NCBI GenBank assembly: GCA_024697595.1
Contig: JAILFK010000043.1
Location: forward strand, 40,579-104,578
Source of the DNA: Lachnospiraceae bacterium
Lineage (GTDB): Bacteria; Bacillota; Clostridia; Lachnospirales; Lachnospiraceae
Direction: 5' to 3'
DNA: 64,000 bases
Under the pieces are notes generated by a model. It did not search any database. It was not told the DNA's origin and saw nothing but the letters and a program-made list of their open reading frames with translations. Shown piece by piece: positions 9,176 through 18,661 of this stretch (its first letter is position 1; each line of letters begins with the position of its first letter). The position numbers and the translations under genes were made by a program.

Positions 9176-10117
9176 CTACTGGGAATCACATCCCATAAAA
9201 CTCTTAATATCTTCTTCTGCCAAATCATTTCCAATTATTATAATTACCTCTTGCCCCTTGTTTATAGGCGAGATGGTAAACTCATCTTTGGTTGCATTGA
9301 GCTGACACCAACCCTTGGCATCATCTCCAAAAAATCCTTTTATTCTATATATTTCACCATATTTATCAGAATTAAAAAGTTGGTTTATTTTATCTTTTAA
9401 TTCCGCCTCTGTCAAACCATGTTCTAATAGATAGATAGTCATATAGGCGCGCTCTGCCAAAAGAACTTTCTTTACATAATTTGAAAGCTGATATCCGGAT
9501 GAAGAAATATTTTCTATATCCTCATCACTCATATCCTTCACAGGAATCTCAACCACTATATCCCGCAAATTCTTGCGAGTATTGTACTCCTTGGTCACCT
9601 GATCTAAATAAGCATAGGCATTTTTGATATCCATCTCATTTACCTTGTCCAATTTACTAAAGACAATTGTGCCAGCGTTGGCTATCTGAGAAGCCATCAC
9701 ATACTCCTGAGCCCTGGACATATCCTGCGGCACTCTGGCATCCATAATGGCGATTATACTTCCTATCTCATACCATTTATCAAGGGGTTCCTCCCTGAGC
9801 ACATCATAGAAATCATCCATGTCAAATATTCCAGAGGGCTCCATGATGATTCTGTCATAGCCTGTCATGCTCATGGATATAAGCTTGGTCTTAAGCCGCC
9901 TGTATCTACAGTCTCGATCTCCGCCTATAACCATCTCTATCTCGCAGTTTTCGCCTCTCAAATCCTGAAGCAGTAGCATATCAACATTTACCGCGCCAAG
10001 ATCATTTTCAAGAATCCCAACCTTTTGGTTTCTATCTATATAATATTTTGCATATCTTTTTAGGAAGGTGGTTTTGCCCGCTCCCAAAAAGCCAGTTATC
10101 AAATCAATTTTTATCAT
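9176..10117 (-). CDS. CobW/P47K-family GTPase, divergent
   Basis: The 313-residue product is a G3E-family P-loop GTPase of the metal-chaperone type. It has Walker A GFLGAGKTT (about 9-17), EPSG at the usual switch position (about 93-96) and SKLDK as the guanine-specificity motif. The family's hallmark metal-binding GCxCC motif should stand near residues 65-70. Here the stretch reads GGDRDCRYRR and keeps a single Cys. It may therefore bind metal differently or not at all. The C-terminal CobW domain is recognisable. It sits between a nitroreductase gene and the CDF transporter. I do not assign a substrate. Confidence 0.75.
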   Translation of the reverse strand: MIKIDLITGFLGAGKTTFLKRYAKYYIDRNQKVGILENDLGAVNVDMLLLQDLRGENCEIEMVIGGDRDCRYRRLKTKLISMSMTGYDRIIMEPSGIFDMDDFYDVLREEPLDKWYEIGSIIAIMDARVPQDMSRAQEYVMASQIANAGTIVFSKLDKVNEMDIKNAYAYLDQVTKEYNTRKNLRDIVVEIPVKDMSDEDIENISSSGYQLSNYVKKVLLAERAYMTIYLLEHGLTEAELKDKINQLFNSDKYGEIYRIKGFFGDDAKGWCQLNATKDEFTISPINKGQEVIIIIGNDLAEEDIKSFMGCDSQ

Positions 10118-10128
10118 AAATATTTGCT

Positions 10129-10668
10129 CTACTTAAAGCTAGCTACCTTCTCAATTTCTTTTCTTGGTGGCTTGCTAACCTCCGCTGCTCGTTTTCCAAC
10201 TGCAATAACTGCAACCACATGTTGAGATGAAGGAATATCAAAAATATTTCTCAAAGCCGCCTCATCTCTAATTCCCATAATCAAAGTGTCGTATCCCAAC
10301 TCTCTAGCTTTTAAAATCATAAGCTGATTCTGCAAGCCCAAATCATAGGCGCCCCACTCGTTACCAAGCTCATTGTTGGCGCTGCCATCTCTCTCAAAGC
10401 CTGATCTATTGGCCTCAAAGGTAGTGACAATATATGTAGACACCCCAGCAGTACTATTTCTGTTAAACTCTGGCAAAGCCTCCATTCTTACTCGCTCCAC
10501 TGTCTCCTTGGTGTTGGCCACATAATATCTACCTGTCTCAGAATTCTTCCAAGTCGGCGCCTGAAGAGCACACTCAATCATCTCCTCGATCTCATCCTGA
10601 GAGATATTGACACCATCTTCAAAAGCTCTAACGCTTCTTCTAAGTTCTACTAATTCATTAAATTCCAT
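10129..10668 (-). CDS. Nitroreductase-family flavoprotein
   Basis: The 179-residue protein begins with the FMN-binding RRSVRAFED motif and has a GYDTLIMGIRDE segment near the C-terminus, both typical of the nitroreductase fold. Such enzymes use FMN and NAD(P)H to reduce nitro compounds, quinones or flavins; the true substrate is unknown. The start at 10668 follows GGAGG with good spacing. That ribosome site overlaps the last codons of the upstream ion-channel gene, so translation is probably coupled. Confidence 0.83.
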   Translation of the reverse strand: MEFNELVELRRSVRAFEDGVNISQDEIEEMIECALQAPTWKNSETGRYYVANTKETVERVRMEALPEFNRNSTAGVSTYIVTTFEANRSGFERDGSANNELGNEWGAYDLGLQNQLMILKARELGYDTLIMGIRDEAALRNIFDIPSSQHVVAVIAVGKRAAEVSKPPRKEIEKVASFK

Positions 10669-10669
10669 T

Positions 10670-11644
10670 TTATTTACCTCCATTATTTTTGTTTCTCAAA
10701 ATAAGTACATCACCCATCTTTAATTCAATATCATCCTGGGGCAGGATGGATAGATCATCTCTAACAAGAAGATACACCTTGGTATCCCCGTCTTTTTCCA
10801 CATCTTCAATATATTTACCAGCCCATCGGCCATCCACCAAAATCTCTACGATGTCTCTGATGTCATCCCTTTTCCAATTGGAAATGGAGCTCTTTCTCTG
10901 ATATTGTTCTACAAAGCCAGCACTGATAATACCTGTTGGTATGGCCACGACTCCCACTCCCAAAAAGCTTATACAGATTGCCATCATTCTACCGATGGTG
11001 GTTACTGGATATATATCTCCGTAACCGATGGTAAGCAGGGTGCTCATGCTCCACCACATTCCACTGAAAGCATTTTCAAAAACATCAGGCTGAGCCTTGT
11101 GCTCCACGCTGTACATGCACATGCTGCTGGCCAGCATAAGTATAAGCACTATAAAAACCGAGGACATTATCTGATTTTTCTTTTCATATAAGACTGTTGT
11201 TATAACATTGAAAGAATCATACTTAGCATTTAGTCTAAACAGATGGAAAATTCTCGCCACCCTAAGCATTCTAAATATAACCATTCCTGATAGGAAGAAT
11301 GCTGGAATAATCGTGAGCAAATCCACAATTCCATCAAAGGATACCAAAAATCGAAGTCTAGATTTGGCCTCTGACTTATCAGGATATAGATATGTCGCCG
11401 TCCATATTCGAAGTAGGTATTCTATGGAAAATATTATAAGTGTCACCCACTCTATTATGCGAAAAAGTCCATATAAACACTCTAGTTCCTGAAAGGTCAA
11501 AAGAAAAGTAACTGCAATATTTGCAAAAATCACTATGGTTATAAACACATCAAAAGCACGACTTATACGATTGCTCTTGTCCCCGATCTGTAAAATGTTA
11601 AATATTTCTAGTTTAATATTTTTCTCTTCTTTTTTATTTGTCAT
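10670..11644 (-). CDS. Voltage-gated-type potassium channel
   Basis: A 324-residue six-helix ion channel. The S4-like helix carries regularly spaced Arg in FRMLRVARIFHLFRL. The pore loop has the K+ selectivity filter in LLTIGYGD. After the S6 helix a cytosolic tail contains a short domain resembling the TrkA-C fold (KVYLLVRDD, GDVLILRN), which may bind a ligand. ATG 11644 is preceded by GGAG six bases away; a GTG start at 11656 is possible but would place that ribosome site inside the gene. It is first in a run with the nitroreductase, CobW-like and CDF genes. Confidence 0.85.
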   Translation of the reverse strand: MTNKKEEKNIKLEIFNILQIGDKSNRISRAFDVFITIVIFANIAVTFLLTFQELECLYGLFRIIEWVTLIIFSIEYLLRIWTATYLYPDKSEAKSRLRFLVSFDGIVDLLTIIPAFFLSGMVIFRMLRVARIFHLFRLNAKYDSFNVITTVLYEKKNQIMSSVFIVLILMLASSMCMYSVEHKAQPDVFENAFSGMWWSMSTLLTIGYGDIYPVTTIGRMMAICISFLGVGVVAIPTGIISAGFVEQYQRKSSISNWKRDDIRDIVEILVDGRWAGKYIEDVEKDGDTKVYLLVRDDLSILPQDDIELKMGDVLILRNKNNGGK

Positions 11645-11773
11645 CACTTTCTCCACGTCATTTTACACATAAATACATACAATTATTTTCATACATTTTC
11701 TACTACCGGTCAAGTAAGTTTATATGTTATAAATATTATATATGAGGCTTATATTTATGAGGGGTAATGGACT

Positions 11774-12955
11774 ATGAGAGAGAATATTTCATCTATACTT
11801 AACAGAATAAGAAACTATTTTTTAGAGGCTTTTGGATTTCCAGGTCTAAATGACTATATAAATCTGGACAGTCGTGAAGTGCGAAAAAAACTACACTCTA
11901 AAATGTACTATCTAAATTGCCAAAGACTATTGGCAGCTATGCCCATTATGTTCATTATTAATTTTTTAATATCTCTCTACGCAGGTGCTTTTCACCATAG
12001 CTCAGATAAAATCAGATTCTTTTACATTTTTCTATCTTTTCTCACTATCTTTGCCTTGATTTTAGGATTGATAACAAAACTTGTAAAAGATTTAAAACAT
12101 CGTCCTGTTTTATGTAGGTTCTTATATTTATATTTTTGGATGACTTACTTATTGTTTTTCCGCACAGGCATCGTCATTTTCAACCACTCTTTTTACTCAG
12201 GTATTTGGGCTGTATTTATGGCTTTATTTATCGCCCTTATCCCTCTGTTAAATGATTTTGAAAGCCTATGTGAAGTAATCCTGCTATTAGTTCTTGTATT
12301 TACATCCGACAGCCATGGTTTATCAAACACAGCCCATGTAACCATAGCCTTGATTATAATTGTAGCCCTTACTCAAAAGTTCAACTATGCCATGATTGTA
12401 CTGCGTGATTATATTCAAGAAAACACTTTCTATGACAAACTCACCCATCTATTGAATAGAAAGGGTGCTGCATCTCAATTGGATAAATGCTCATATAAAT
12501 TTTCAAAAATCCGCCAAAAACCAATATCAGAATTCACCTATGGCATCATTATGCTGGATATTGATTTTTTCAAAAAATATAATGACACCTTTGGCCATGA
12601 TCAGGGAGATATATGTCTTGAGTCCGTAGCAACCGCCATCAAACATGCCGTTCTTGGTCGCTCTGAGGTTGTCATAAGACACGGCGGCGAAGAATTTGTT
12701 GTCATATTAGTAGATGCAGACAAAGAAGAAACCATGCGCTATGCTGAGAAAATCAGACAATCTGTACTCGCTCTCGAAATGCCTGCACCTGACACTTCTG
12801 TAAATCAATATGTAACTGTCAGTGTGGGAATTGATGTGGTTGATGAAATCGAAGATAACCAGTACACCAATGTATTATCCGGCGCTGACCAGGCTTTGTA
12901 TAAATCAAAAGAAAAAGGCCGTAACCAAGTAACTTGTTACGACCCTTCGAATTAA
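11774..12955 (+). CDS. Membrane-bound GGDEF diguanylate cyclase
   Basis: This 393-residue protein has about six hydrophobic segments between residues 50 and 215 and a C-terminal GGDEF domain. The active-site signature reads HGGEEF, compatible with making cyclic di-GMP from two GTP. LDIDFFKKYNDTFGHDQGD provides the metal-binding Asp. The inhibitory RxxD site is not present in its usual place; the residues there read GRSE. GAGGGG precedes the ATG. It is transcribed away from the ion-channel gene and is one of few plus-strand genes here. No sensory domain beyond the membrane block is recognised. Confidence 0.88.
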   Translation: MRENISSILNRIRNYFLEAFGFPGLNDYINLDSREVRKKLHSKMYYLNCQRLLAAMPIMFIINFLISLYAGAFHHSSDKIRFFYIFLSFLTIFALILGLITKLVKDLKHRPVLCRFLYLYFWMTYLLFFRTGIVIFNHSFYSGIWAVFMALFIALIPLLNDFESLCEVILLLVLVFTSDSHGLSNTAHVTIALIIIVALTQKFNYAMIVLRDYIQENTFYDKLTHLLNRKGAASQLDKCSYKFSKIRQKPISEFTYGIIMLDIDFFKKYNDTFGHDQGDICLESVATAIKHAVLGRSEVVIRHGGEEFVVILVDADKEETMRYAEKIRQSVLALEMPAPDTSVNQYVTVSVGIDVVDEIEDNQYTNVLSGADQALYKSKEKGRNQVTCYDPSN

Positions 12956-12975
12956 TAGCTATTTATTAGAAATGT

Positions 12976-13791
12976 TTAACATTTATGTCCAATTACCTCT
13001 CCCATTCTCACAGGGTATTCTTCACCCTGCTGAGACATTTTTAAAATATCTGAATCGACTATTGCTGCATCTTTTTCAAGCAAAACCACAATGGTAGATC
13101 CTCCATACAGAAACATACCTTTTTCTTCGCCTCTTTTATAGGTGTATGTCTGATGGTGATTAGCAATCTTTCCCACCAGCAATGCACCAACCTCCACCTG
13201 TGCAACCGCACCAAAATTTTCAGTTTCCATTACGGTATACTCTCTGCTGTTTTCACAAAACACCTGGATATTTCTCAGCGCAATGGGTCTGACGGTATGC
13301 AGTTTCCCCGGGATAAATATATTATCACCCTTGACACCTGAATCAAAATAACAATAACGGTGATAGTGATTTACGCACAGCCTGTATACCAGGCAAGTAC
13401 CATCATAAAACTTTTTCGCTAAATCAGCATCTCCCAACAAATCAGATACTGTATATGAACTTTGTTTTATTGGCAACACAGTATCCTTGGAAATCGGCCA
13501 CACGCTCAAAAAACCATCACAAGGTGCAATAAGATTTTCTTTTTCCATATCAATAGGCCGTAACTGCGATTTTAACTGCCTTGTAAAACAGTCATTAAAA
13601 GATTTAAAATCTGTCGACACACATTCATCTAAATCAATATTATTCTTTTTAACAAAAGGGCCTATAATCGGATAGGATAATCTGCTGTCCATAAATTTAC
13701 CAACCGCTATAGACAAACAGGGAGCAGTCAATCCCTTCAATATCACTCTTCCCAAAACAGTGTTATACAAAAAATTGAGTCCCATGCTCAT
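12976..13791 (-). CDS. psd: Phosphatidylserine decarboxylase
   Basis: Psd converts phosphatidylserine to phosphatidylethanolamine. The 271-residue proenzyme belongs to the type with GGST at the self-cleavage site (FLYGGSTIV, about residues 226-234); the Ser becomes the pyruvoyl cofactor. The catalytic His is probably in CVNHYHRYCYFDSG. GGAGA lies seven bases before the ATG. It follows pssA by 17 bases, so substrate-making and substrate-using enzymes are encoded together. The lipid is made at the cytoplasmic membrane. Confidence 0.93.
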   Translation of the reverse strand: MSMGLNFLYNTVLGRVILKGLTAPCLSIAVGKFMDSRLSYPIIGPFVKKNNIDLDECVSTDFKSFNDCFTRQLKSQLRPIDMEKENLIAPCDGFLSVWPISKDTVLPIKQSSYTVSDLLGDADLAKKFYDGTCLVYRLCVNHYHRYCYFDSGVKGDNIFIPGKLHTVRPIALRNIQVFCENSREYTVMETENFGAVAQVEVGALLVGKIANHHQTYTYKRGEEKGMFLYGGSTIVVLLEKDAAIVDSDILKMSQQGEEYPVRMGEVIGHKC

Positions 13792-13808
13792 ATATCATTC
13801 TCCATATC

Positions 13809-14516
13809 CTATCGTAAATGACTCATGGCAAGCATTCCTGCCAAAAGCAATATTGCAATCACCACTCCGACTCCGACCATTACAAAAATTCCTCGTAGCC
13901 CCGGCTTAGCAACTTTTATCCTTGACAAAAACAGGCACGCTGTAATTAAAAGGCCCCAATAATAAACTATAGAAATATCAATAGGAATTACATATTGCAT
14001 CAAAAGAATAGTCGGAAAAATTAACGCTGCCGATGTGACCGGAAGACCTATATATGTTTTTCTACATCCCACCTCAGTTTCCTGACGTTCTTCCTCAATA
14101 ACATTGAAATATGCCAGCCTGATCATTGCCGCCAACACGTAAACTATTAAGATAACTATTGCAAAACCTATAGCCAATTTACTGAGAACAGGATTGGTTA
14201 TTTCTATTCGATATATTCCCTCTATATCACGTCCAAATCCTACCAAGGCATATCCGATACAAACCGGAAGCACTCCAAAAGCCACCAAATCCGATAGAGA
14301 ATCTATCTGTATTCCAAATTTTTTTTGAGTTTCTGTTCTGTCCTTTTTTGTTCTTGCAACACGACCATCAAATGCATCACAAAAACCACTTATCATCAGA
14401 AAAAAAACGCCCCAATAAGGATGTCCCGCCCCATGTATTGTCATTCCTATCCCTATTGTTGCTGAAATGAGTGACATGTATGTAAGCCACACTGAATAAT
14501 CATAAAACCCTAACAT
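13809..14516 (-). CDS. pssA: CDP-diacylglycerol-serine O-phosphatidyltransferase
   Basis: The 235-residue membrane protein has the CDP-alcohol phosphatidyltransferase signature with the expected spacing. DAFDGRVAR is followed by GIQIDSLSD, so all four catalytic acidic residues are present. About seven hydrophobic segments follow the usual plan. With psd directly downstream, serine is the likely alcohol, giving phosphatidylserine. The start overlaps the preceding gene by 7 bases, so translation is likely coupled. Confidence 0.9.
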   Translation of the reverse strand: MLGFYDYSVWLTYMSLISATIGIGMTIHGAGHPYWGVFFLMISGFCDAFDGRVARTKKDRTETQKKFGIQIDSLSDLVAFGVLPVCIGYALVGFGRDIEGIYRIEITNPVLSKLAIGFAIVILIVYVLAAMIRLAYFNVIEEERQETEVGCRKTYIGLPVTSAALIFPTILLMQYVIPIDISIVYYWGLLITACLFLSRIKVAKPGLRGIFVMVGVGVVIAILLLAGMLAMSHLR

Positions 14517-15559
14517 TTTTCCATTTCTCTCTTATCTTTTTTCTTGATAATTATATATCCTATAATCACCACCACTGCACTGATCAGGATGCATACATAA
14601 AATGATAAACTTCTACTAAACAATTCCAGTTGAAAGGCCGAAGCCCTATCCATAATCCCCTTAAAACCATCTAGCATAAGATAATCCGCAACACCCATAC
14701 CACCTGGTATTGGAACACAATTGGATCCTATTGCAACCATACTTTGCGTCACCCAAATATCATATGCTCGCTCTATTTTACCACCTAATGCCATATAGAT
14801 AAACACAGAAACACAAATCTGTGAAATTCTTTGAGCCAAATTCCAAAAATATGAACATATAATAGCTCTATAATTCCCCTTAAGTTGTGTTACACATTCA
14901 GCATAATCACTCATCTTGGATCGAAGAACTTCAATAAAATGTTCATGCCTTCTGACCAATCTCAATTTACCGCCTAAGTTGATAACTTTTATACATATAC
15001 CCTCTAAAATCTCTGCTCTAGTCAACAATGTTATAAATATTACCAAAAGGACTATCAATATTATGTATCCGGCAGCAATCAATATTTTAGAAAGGAAACT
15101 AAAATTTGTAAAAATATGCGGCGCAGTAATAATACAAATAAATCCAATTGTAATAATCGCCATAGTATACATTATAAGATTTAAAATCAGTACAGCTGTC
15201 GTTATAGGTCCCGGAATATTACTTTTCATCATAAAATACGCACTGGCAGGCTGACCGCCGGAGGCTGATGGTGTAATTGCTGAAAAATATACATCCGCTG
15301 ATGCAAACAATAACCCTGAACCAGCACCTCGTCTATATCCCAAACTTCTTAAAATGCTTCTTATGGCTTCACCTTCAAAAAATATAAACCCAAGCATCGC
15401 TGCAACTGCAGCCACAATCCATCTAAAATCAGCATTTCTCAGAACTTCCTTCATGCTTTCTATAGACATATCCTCAGCTTGTGACAAAACAGTAATTATA
15501 GTTAATACTGCTAAAACAACTGAAATAATAATCCAAACAAATTTCTTTTTATTAATCAT
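14510..15559 (-). CDS. YbhN/UPF0104-type membrane protein (flippase-domain-like)
   Basis: The 349-residue product has about eight membrane helices and resembles the transmembrane domain of lysylphosphatidylglycerol synthases. Family-typical segments are GGQPASAYFMMKS and PIPGGMGVADYLM. There is no C-terminal aminoacyl-transferase domain, so it should not make lysyl-PG itself. It overlaps the PAP2 gene by 8 bases and pssA by 7 bases, which argues for a role connected with phospholipid synthesis or movement across the membrane. That role is inferred. Confidence 0.8.
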   Translation of the reverse strand: MINKKKFVWIIISVVLAVLTIITVLSQAEDMSIESMKEVLRNADFRWIVAAVAAMLGFIFFEGEAIRSILRSLGYRRGAGSGLLFASADVYFSAITPSASGGQPASAYFMMKSNIPGPITTAVLILNLIMYTMAIITIGFICIITAPHIFTNFSFLSKILIAAGYIILIVLLVIFITLLTRAEILEGICIKVINLGGKLRLVRRHEHFIEVLRSKMSDYAECVTQLKGNYRAIICSYFWNLAQRISQICVSVFIYMALGGKIERAYDIWVTQSMVAIGSNCVPIPGGMGVADYLMLDGFKGIMDRASAFQLELFSRSLSFYVCILISAVVVIIGYIIIKKKDKREMEKC

Positions 15560-16235
15560 TTTTCACCCGTATGATCTTACAAATTATCTTGTGAATCATT
15601 TCATAAAATCTAGACAAGTTAAGCCTATTAGAAATAAGCAAACCTATCTCTAGTATAAGTATTCCGCCAATAATATCAACAAACACATGCTGTTTTACCA
15701 AAACTACAGACATAAAAACCAAAATACTAGAAATACCCATTATGACACGATAAATGCCATTACATCTCTTTTGAGACATGGCAGCTCTAAAACAAAACCA
15801 GCTTTCTAAACAGTGAATAGACGGAAACAGATTAATTGGTGCATCTGAATTGTACACGAAATTCATCAAAAAGCCTGTGACTCCACCCTCTGTCACCTCC
15901 GGTCTGACTATTGTTGTCGGCAAAATAATAAATATTATAAATGATATAAGTTTTGCCCAAAATTCTCCACTCATATATCTATAACAAAATTCTTTACTCT
16001 CCCGGCCACACATTATAAATCCAATTATCCATTGCGCATAAGCTCCTATATAAATATATACAAACTCTGGCACAAAAGGGATTTTATAATCCAGTGAAAT
16101 TGCCAGGGAATGTTGGGGTAAATCCTCCATGATTTTTTGTATTCCAAAATATCCTATAAAATTAAATAATACTCCAAACAACAAGGGCACATAAGCATAT
16201 CCCGGTAATATTTTCAGATGTTTTTTTATATTCAT
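15552..16235 (-). CDS. PAP2-superfamily membrane phosphatase/transferase
   Basis: A 227-residue integral membrane protein with the PAP2 acid-phosphatase motifs. PSIH replaces the usual PSGH, and KQHVFVDIIGG corresponds to the third motif with its catalytic His and Asp. About six hydrophobic helices surround them. It is the first gene of the lipid operon, so a lipid phosphate or undecaprenyl-pyrophosphate substrate is plausible; transfer of a phospho-alcohol, as in some relatives of this group, is another option. Confidence 0.78.
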   Translation of the reverse strand: MNIKKHLKILPGYAYVPLLFGVLFNFIGYFGIQKIMEDLPQHSLAISLDYKIPFVPEFVYIYIGAYAQWIIGFIMCGRESKEFCYRYMSGEFWAKLISFIIFIILPTTIVRPEVTEGGVTGFLMNFVYNSDAPINLFPSIHCLESWFCFRAAMSQKRCNGIYRVIMGISSILVFMSVVLVKQHVFVDIIGGILILEIGLLISNRLNLSRFYEMIHKIICKIIRVKND

Positions 16236-16307
16236 AACAACCTATTCTCCCGCCTGATTTCTTTTTTATATTTTATATAACTACAGCAATATTATACATT
16301 ATCAGTT

Positions 16308-16336
16308 TCAAAAAATGCCGTGGCAAAACCACGGCA
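16308..16336 (-). terminator. Terminator of the fatty acid synthesis operon
   Basis: On the minus strand TGCCGTGG and CCACGGCA enclose a five-base loop and are followed by ATTTTTTG. It stands 27 bases after the MarR gene, the last gene of the fab cluster. Confidence 0.88.
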
Positions 16337-16362
16337 AATAAAACATCATAAAACTACTTCAT

Positions 16363-16854
16363 CTATACTTTGTCGAAAAATCTGTAATCTTTCACATCTA
16401 TCTCTGGCATCAGTTCCTCGTTAATTATGGTAAGCATCTCATTTAGCTTATCATAATCCTCCTTAGAGAAACGCTTCTTACAACGCTCCATTAACACATC
16501 AATATAATTTTCATTGATTCTCTTGAAACTTAAATATTTTTTTGTAGGTCTCAAATGATACTCTCTCGCATCAGTCTCAGACTGAACCTTCTCTAGATAA
16601 CCTTTGTTGAGCATGCTCTTAATACGATGGGCAGCATTTGGAGATGAAATATTTAACACCCTGGCAAACTCTGCCACTGTAGGCTCTCCCATATCCATAA
16701 TAACTTCCATACTAAATGACTCAACAGTAGTTAAAGTAGCCTCTCTACTCTCAAATCTAGAATATACTTTCATATAAAAATGAAGTCGAAGTTTGTCATA
16801 AATCTGACTGATTGCATTATTAACCATTTCAATTCCCTTTACTAATTCACTCAT
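16363..16854 (-). CDS. MarR-family regulator, probable FabT-like repressor
   Basis: The 163-residue protein has a winged-helix domain. PTVAEFARVLNISSPNAAHR is the recognition-helix region and the wing follows at KVQSETDAREYH. It is the last gene of the fatty acid synthesis operon, and FabT, the MarR-type regulator of fatty acid genes in other Firmicutes, also lies in its fab cluster. Control of this operon is therefore a reasonable inference, but no clear FabT-type palindrome was seen before acpP. The start is uncertain: ATG 16854 has GAGG 13 bases upstream, while a GTG at 16890 would overlap the fabZ stop. Confidence 0.75.
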   Translation of the reverse strand: MSELVKGIEMVNNAISQIYDKLRLHFYMKVYSRFESREATLTTVESFSMEVIMDMGEPTVAEFARVLNISSPNAAHRIKSMLNKGYLEKVQSETDAREYHLRPTKKYLSFKRINENYIDVLMERCKKRFSKEDYDKLNEMLTIINEELMPEIDVKDYRFFDKV

Positions 16855-16889
16855 ATTACTAGAATCTATCCTCACTATATATAATACCA

Positions 16890-17354
16890 CTAAACGATTG
16901 AAAAAGTAATCTCTGCTTTGGCAACAATTTTTCCATCTACTATTGCTTCAGCCTCCGCAACTCCCACAGGCCCTTTTTGCCTAATAACCTGACAGCGCAA
17001 ATCAAGTACATCTCCCGGAACAACAGGTCTCTTAAATCTAGCATTTTTTATTCCACCAAAAAGCACTATCTTGCCTTTGTTTTCCTCCAGACTAAGAGCT
17101 GCAATAGCACCTGTCTGAGCAAGGGCTTCTATAATCAAAACACCTGGCATTATAGGCTGCCCTGGAAAATGTCCCTGGAAAAATGGCTCATCCACACTGA
17201 CGCATTTTCTACCAACAGCCCAAGCACCTGGCTCGAAATCCATAACTCTATCAACTAGGGCAAATGGATATCTATGTGGCAAAATCTCTGCGATTTCTGC
17301 GCTGCTTAATGTATTGTGCTCTTCTCTTTGTGCTAATGTTTCCTCTAATATCAT
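16890..17354 (-). CDS. fabZ: 3-hydroxyacyl-ACP dehydratase
   Basis: FabZ removes water from 3-hydroxyacyl-ACP in fatty acid elongation. The 154 residues include the catalytic His in LPHRYPF and the catalytic Glu in GVLIIEALAQ. The hot-dog-fold core GHFPGQPIMPG is intact. GGAGG precedes the ATG and fabF ends 11 bases upstream. Confidence 0.94.
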   Translation of the reverse strand: MILEETLAQREEHNTLSSAEIAEILPHRYPFALVDRVMDFEPGAWAVGRKCVSVDEPFFQGHFPGQPIMPGVLIIEALAQTGAIAALSLEENKGKIVLFGGIKNARFKRPVVPGDVLDLRCQVIRQKGPVGVAEAEAIVDGKIVAKAEITFSIV

Positions 17355-17365
17355 ATCTCATCCTC

Positions 17366-18640
17366 CTAGTCCATCTTTTTAAAGATCAAGCAGGCATTAT
17401 GTCCACCAAATCCAAGACTGTTACTAAGGGCGTACTTTATATCTTTTTCGATACCCTCATTTGGCACATAATTGAGATCCATCTCTTCCTCAGTCTCTTG
17501 AAGTCCAACTGTAGGAGGGATAAATCCTTCCTCTAAAGCTTTGATGGAATAAATCGCCTCCACACCACCTGCTCCGCCTAAGAGGTGACCTGTCATAGAC
17601 TTGGTACTTGATACATACAAATCCTTGGCGTGATCCTCAAATACAGCCTTGATAGCCATTGTCTCAAATCTATCATTTAAAGGTGTTGATGTACCATGAG
17701 CATTAATATACTCCACATCTTCCTTGTTGATCTCTGCATCCTCGATTGCAAGACGCATACAATCAGCTCCGCCAGAACCGTCTGGTGCTGGTGATGTAAT
17801 ATGGAAAGCATCACAGTTGCTACCGTATCCTACGATCTCAGCATAGATGTGCGCCCCGCGGCTCTTGGCATGCTCGTACTCTTCGAGGACGATAATTCCA
17901 CTACCCTCGCCGATAACGAATCCATTTCTATCCTTATCAAAAGGAATACTTGCTCTCTTTGGATCCTCAGACTGTGTAAGGGCTTTCATGTTCTGGAAAC
18001 CTGACACTCCTAGTGGCGAGATGCTACTCTCACATCCACCGCATACAAATGCATCCTCATAGCCATCTCTGATTCTGATAAATGCATCTCCAATAGCATT
18101 ACTTCCACCAGCACAAGCTGTAACCGGGCAAGTGCACATACCCTTTAAACCATGCATAATGGCAATTCTTGCAGCAGCCATATTTGAGATGGACATTGGA
18201 ACGAAGAAAGGATTTACCTTATCATTTCCCATGCTTTCCAATCTACCATGCTGTTGCTCGATTACATCAAGTCCACCGATTCCGCTGGATACAATCACAC
18301 CGATTCTCTTTGGATCGATCTCTGTGACCTTAGAATTGCAATTGAATTCCTCATCTCCAGCGCATAATCCTGAATCTGCAATGGCCTCCTCCGCAGCATA
18401 AAGGGCAAGCTTTGTAAATCTACCCATATGACGAAGTTCTCTTTTTTCCAAACGATCTTCAGGAGTGAAATCTTTTACCTCTCCTGCCACTTTTACTTTA
18501 TAGTCAGTAGCATCAAAAGAGCTTATAAAGTCAATTCCACTGACACCGTTTTTTACATTTTCCCAACTTTCATCCACAGTTTTTCCTGTTGGATTAATTG
18601 TTCCAAGTCCTGTTACTACAACTCTTCTATTTTGCTTCAT
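17366..18640 (-). CDS. fabF: 3-oxoacyl-ACP synthase II
   Basis: FabF condenses malonyl-ACP with the growing acyl chain. The 424-residue protein has the Cys-His-His triad in TACAGGSNAIG, HGTSTPLND and SMTGHLLGG, and the glycine-rich tail NSLGFGGHNA. The ribosome site AGGAAGGA is strong. Length is slightly above the usual 410-415 residues, from an insertion around residues 60-110. Confidence 0.95.
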   Translation of the reverse strand: MKQNRRVVVTGLGTINPTGKTVDESWENVKNGVSGIDFISSFDATDYKVKVAGEVKDFTPEDRLEKRELRHMGRFTKLALYAAEEAIADSGLCAGDEEFNCNSKVTEIDPKRIGVIVSSGIGGLDVIEQQHGRLESMGNDKVNPFFVPMSISNMAAARIAIMHGLKGMCTCPVTACAGGSNAIGDAFIRIRDGYEDAFVCGGCESSISPLGVSGFQNMKALTQSEDPKRASIPFDKDRNGFVIGEGSGIIVLEEYEHAKSRGAHIYAEIVGYGSNCDAFHITSPAPDGSGGADCMRLAIEDAEINKEDVEYINAHGTSTPLNDRFETMAIKAVFEDHAKDLYVSSTKSMTGHLLGGAGGVEAIYSIKALEEGFIPPTVGLQETEEEMDLNYVPNEGIEKDIKYALSNSLGFGGHNACLIFKKMD

Positions 18641-18661
18641 CTTATTCCTTCCTTTTTAGGT

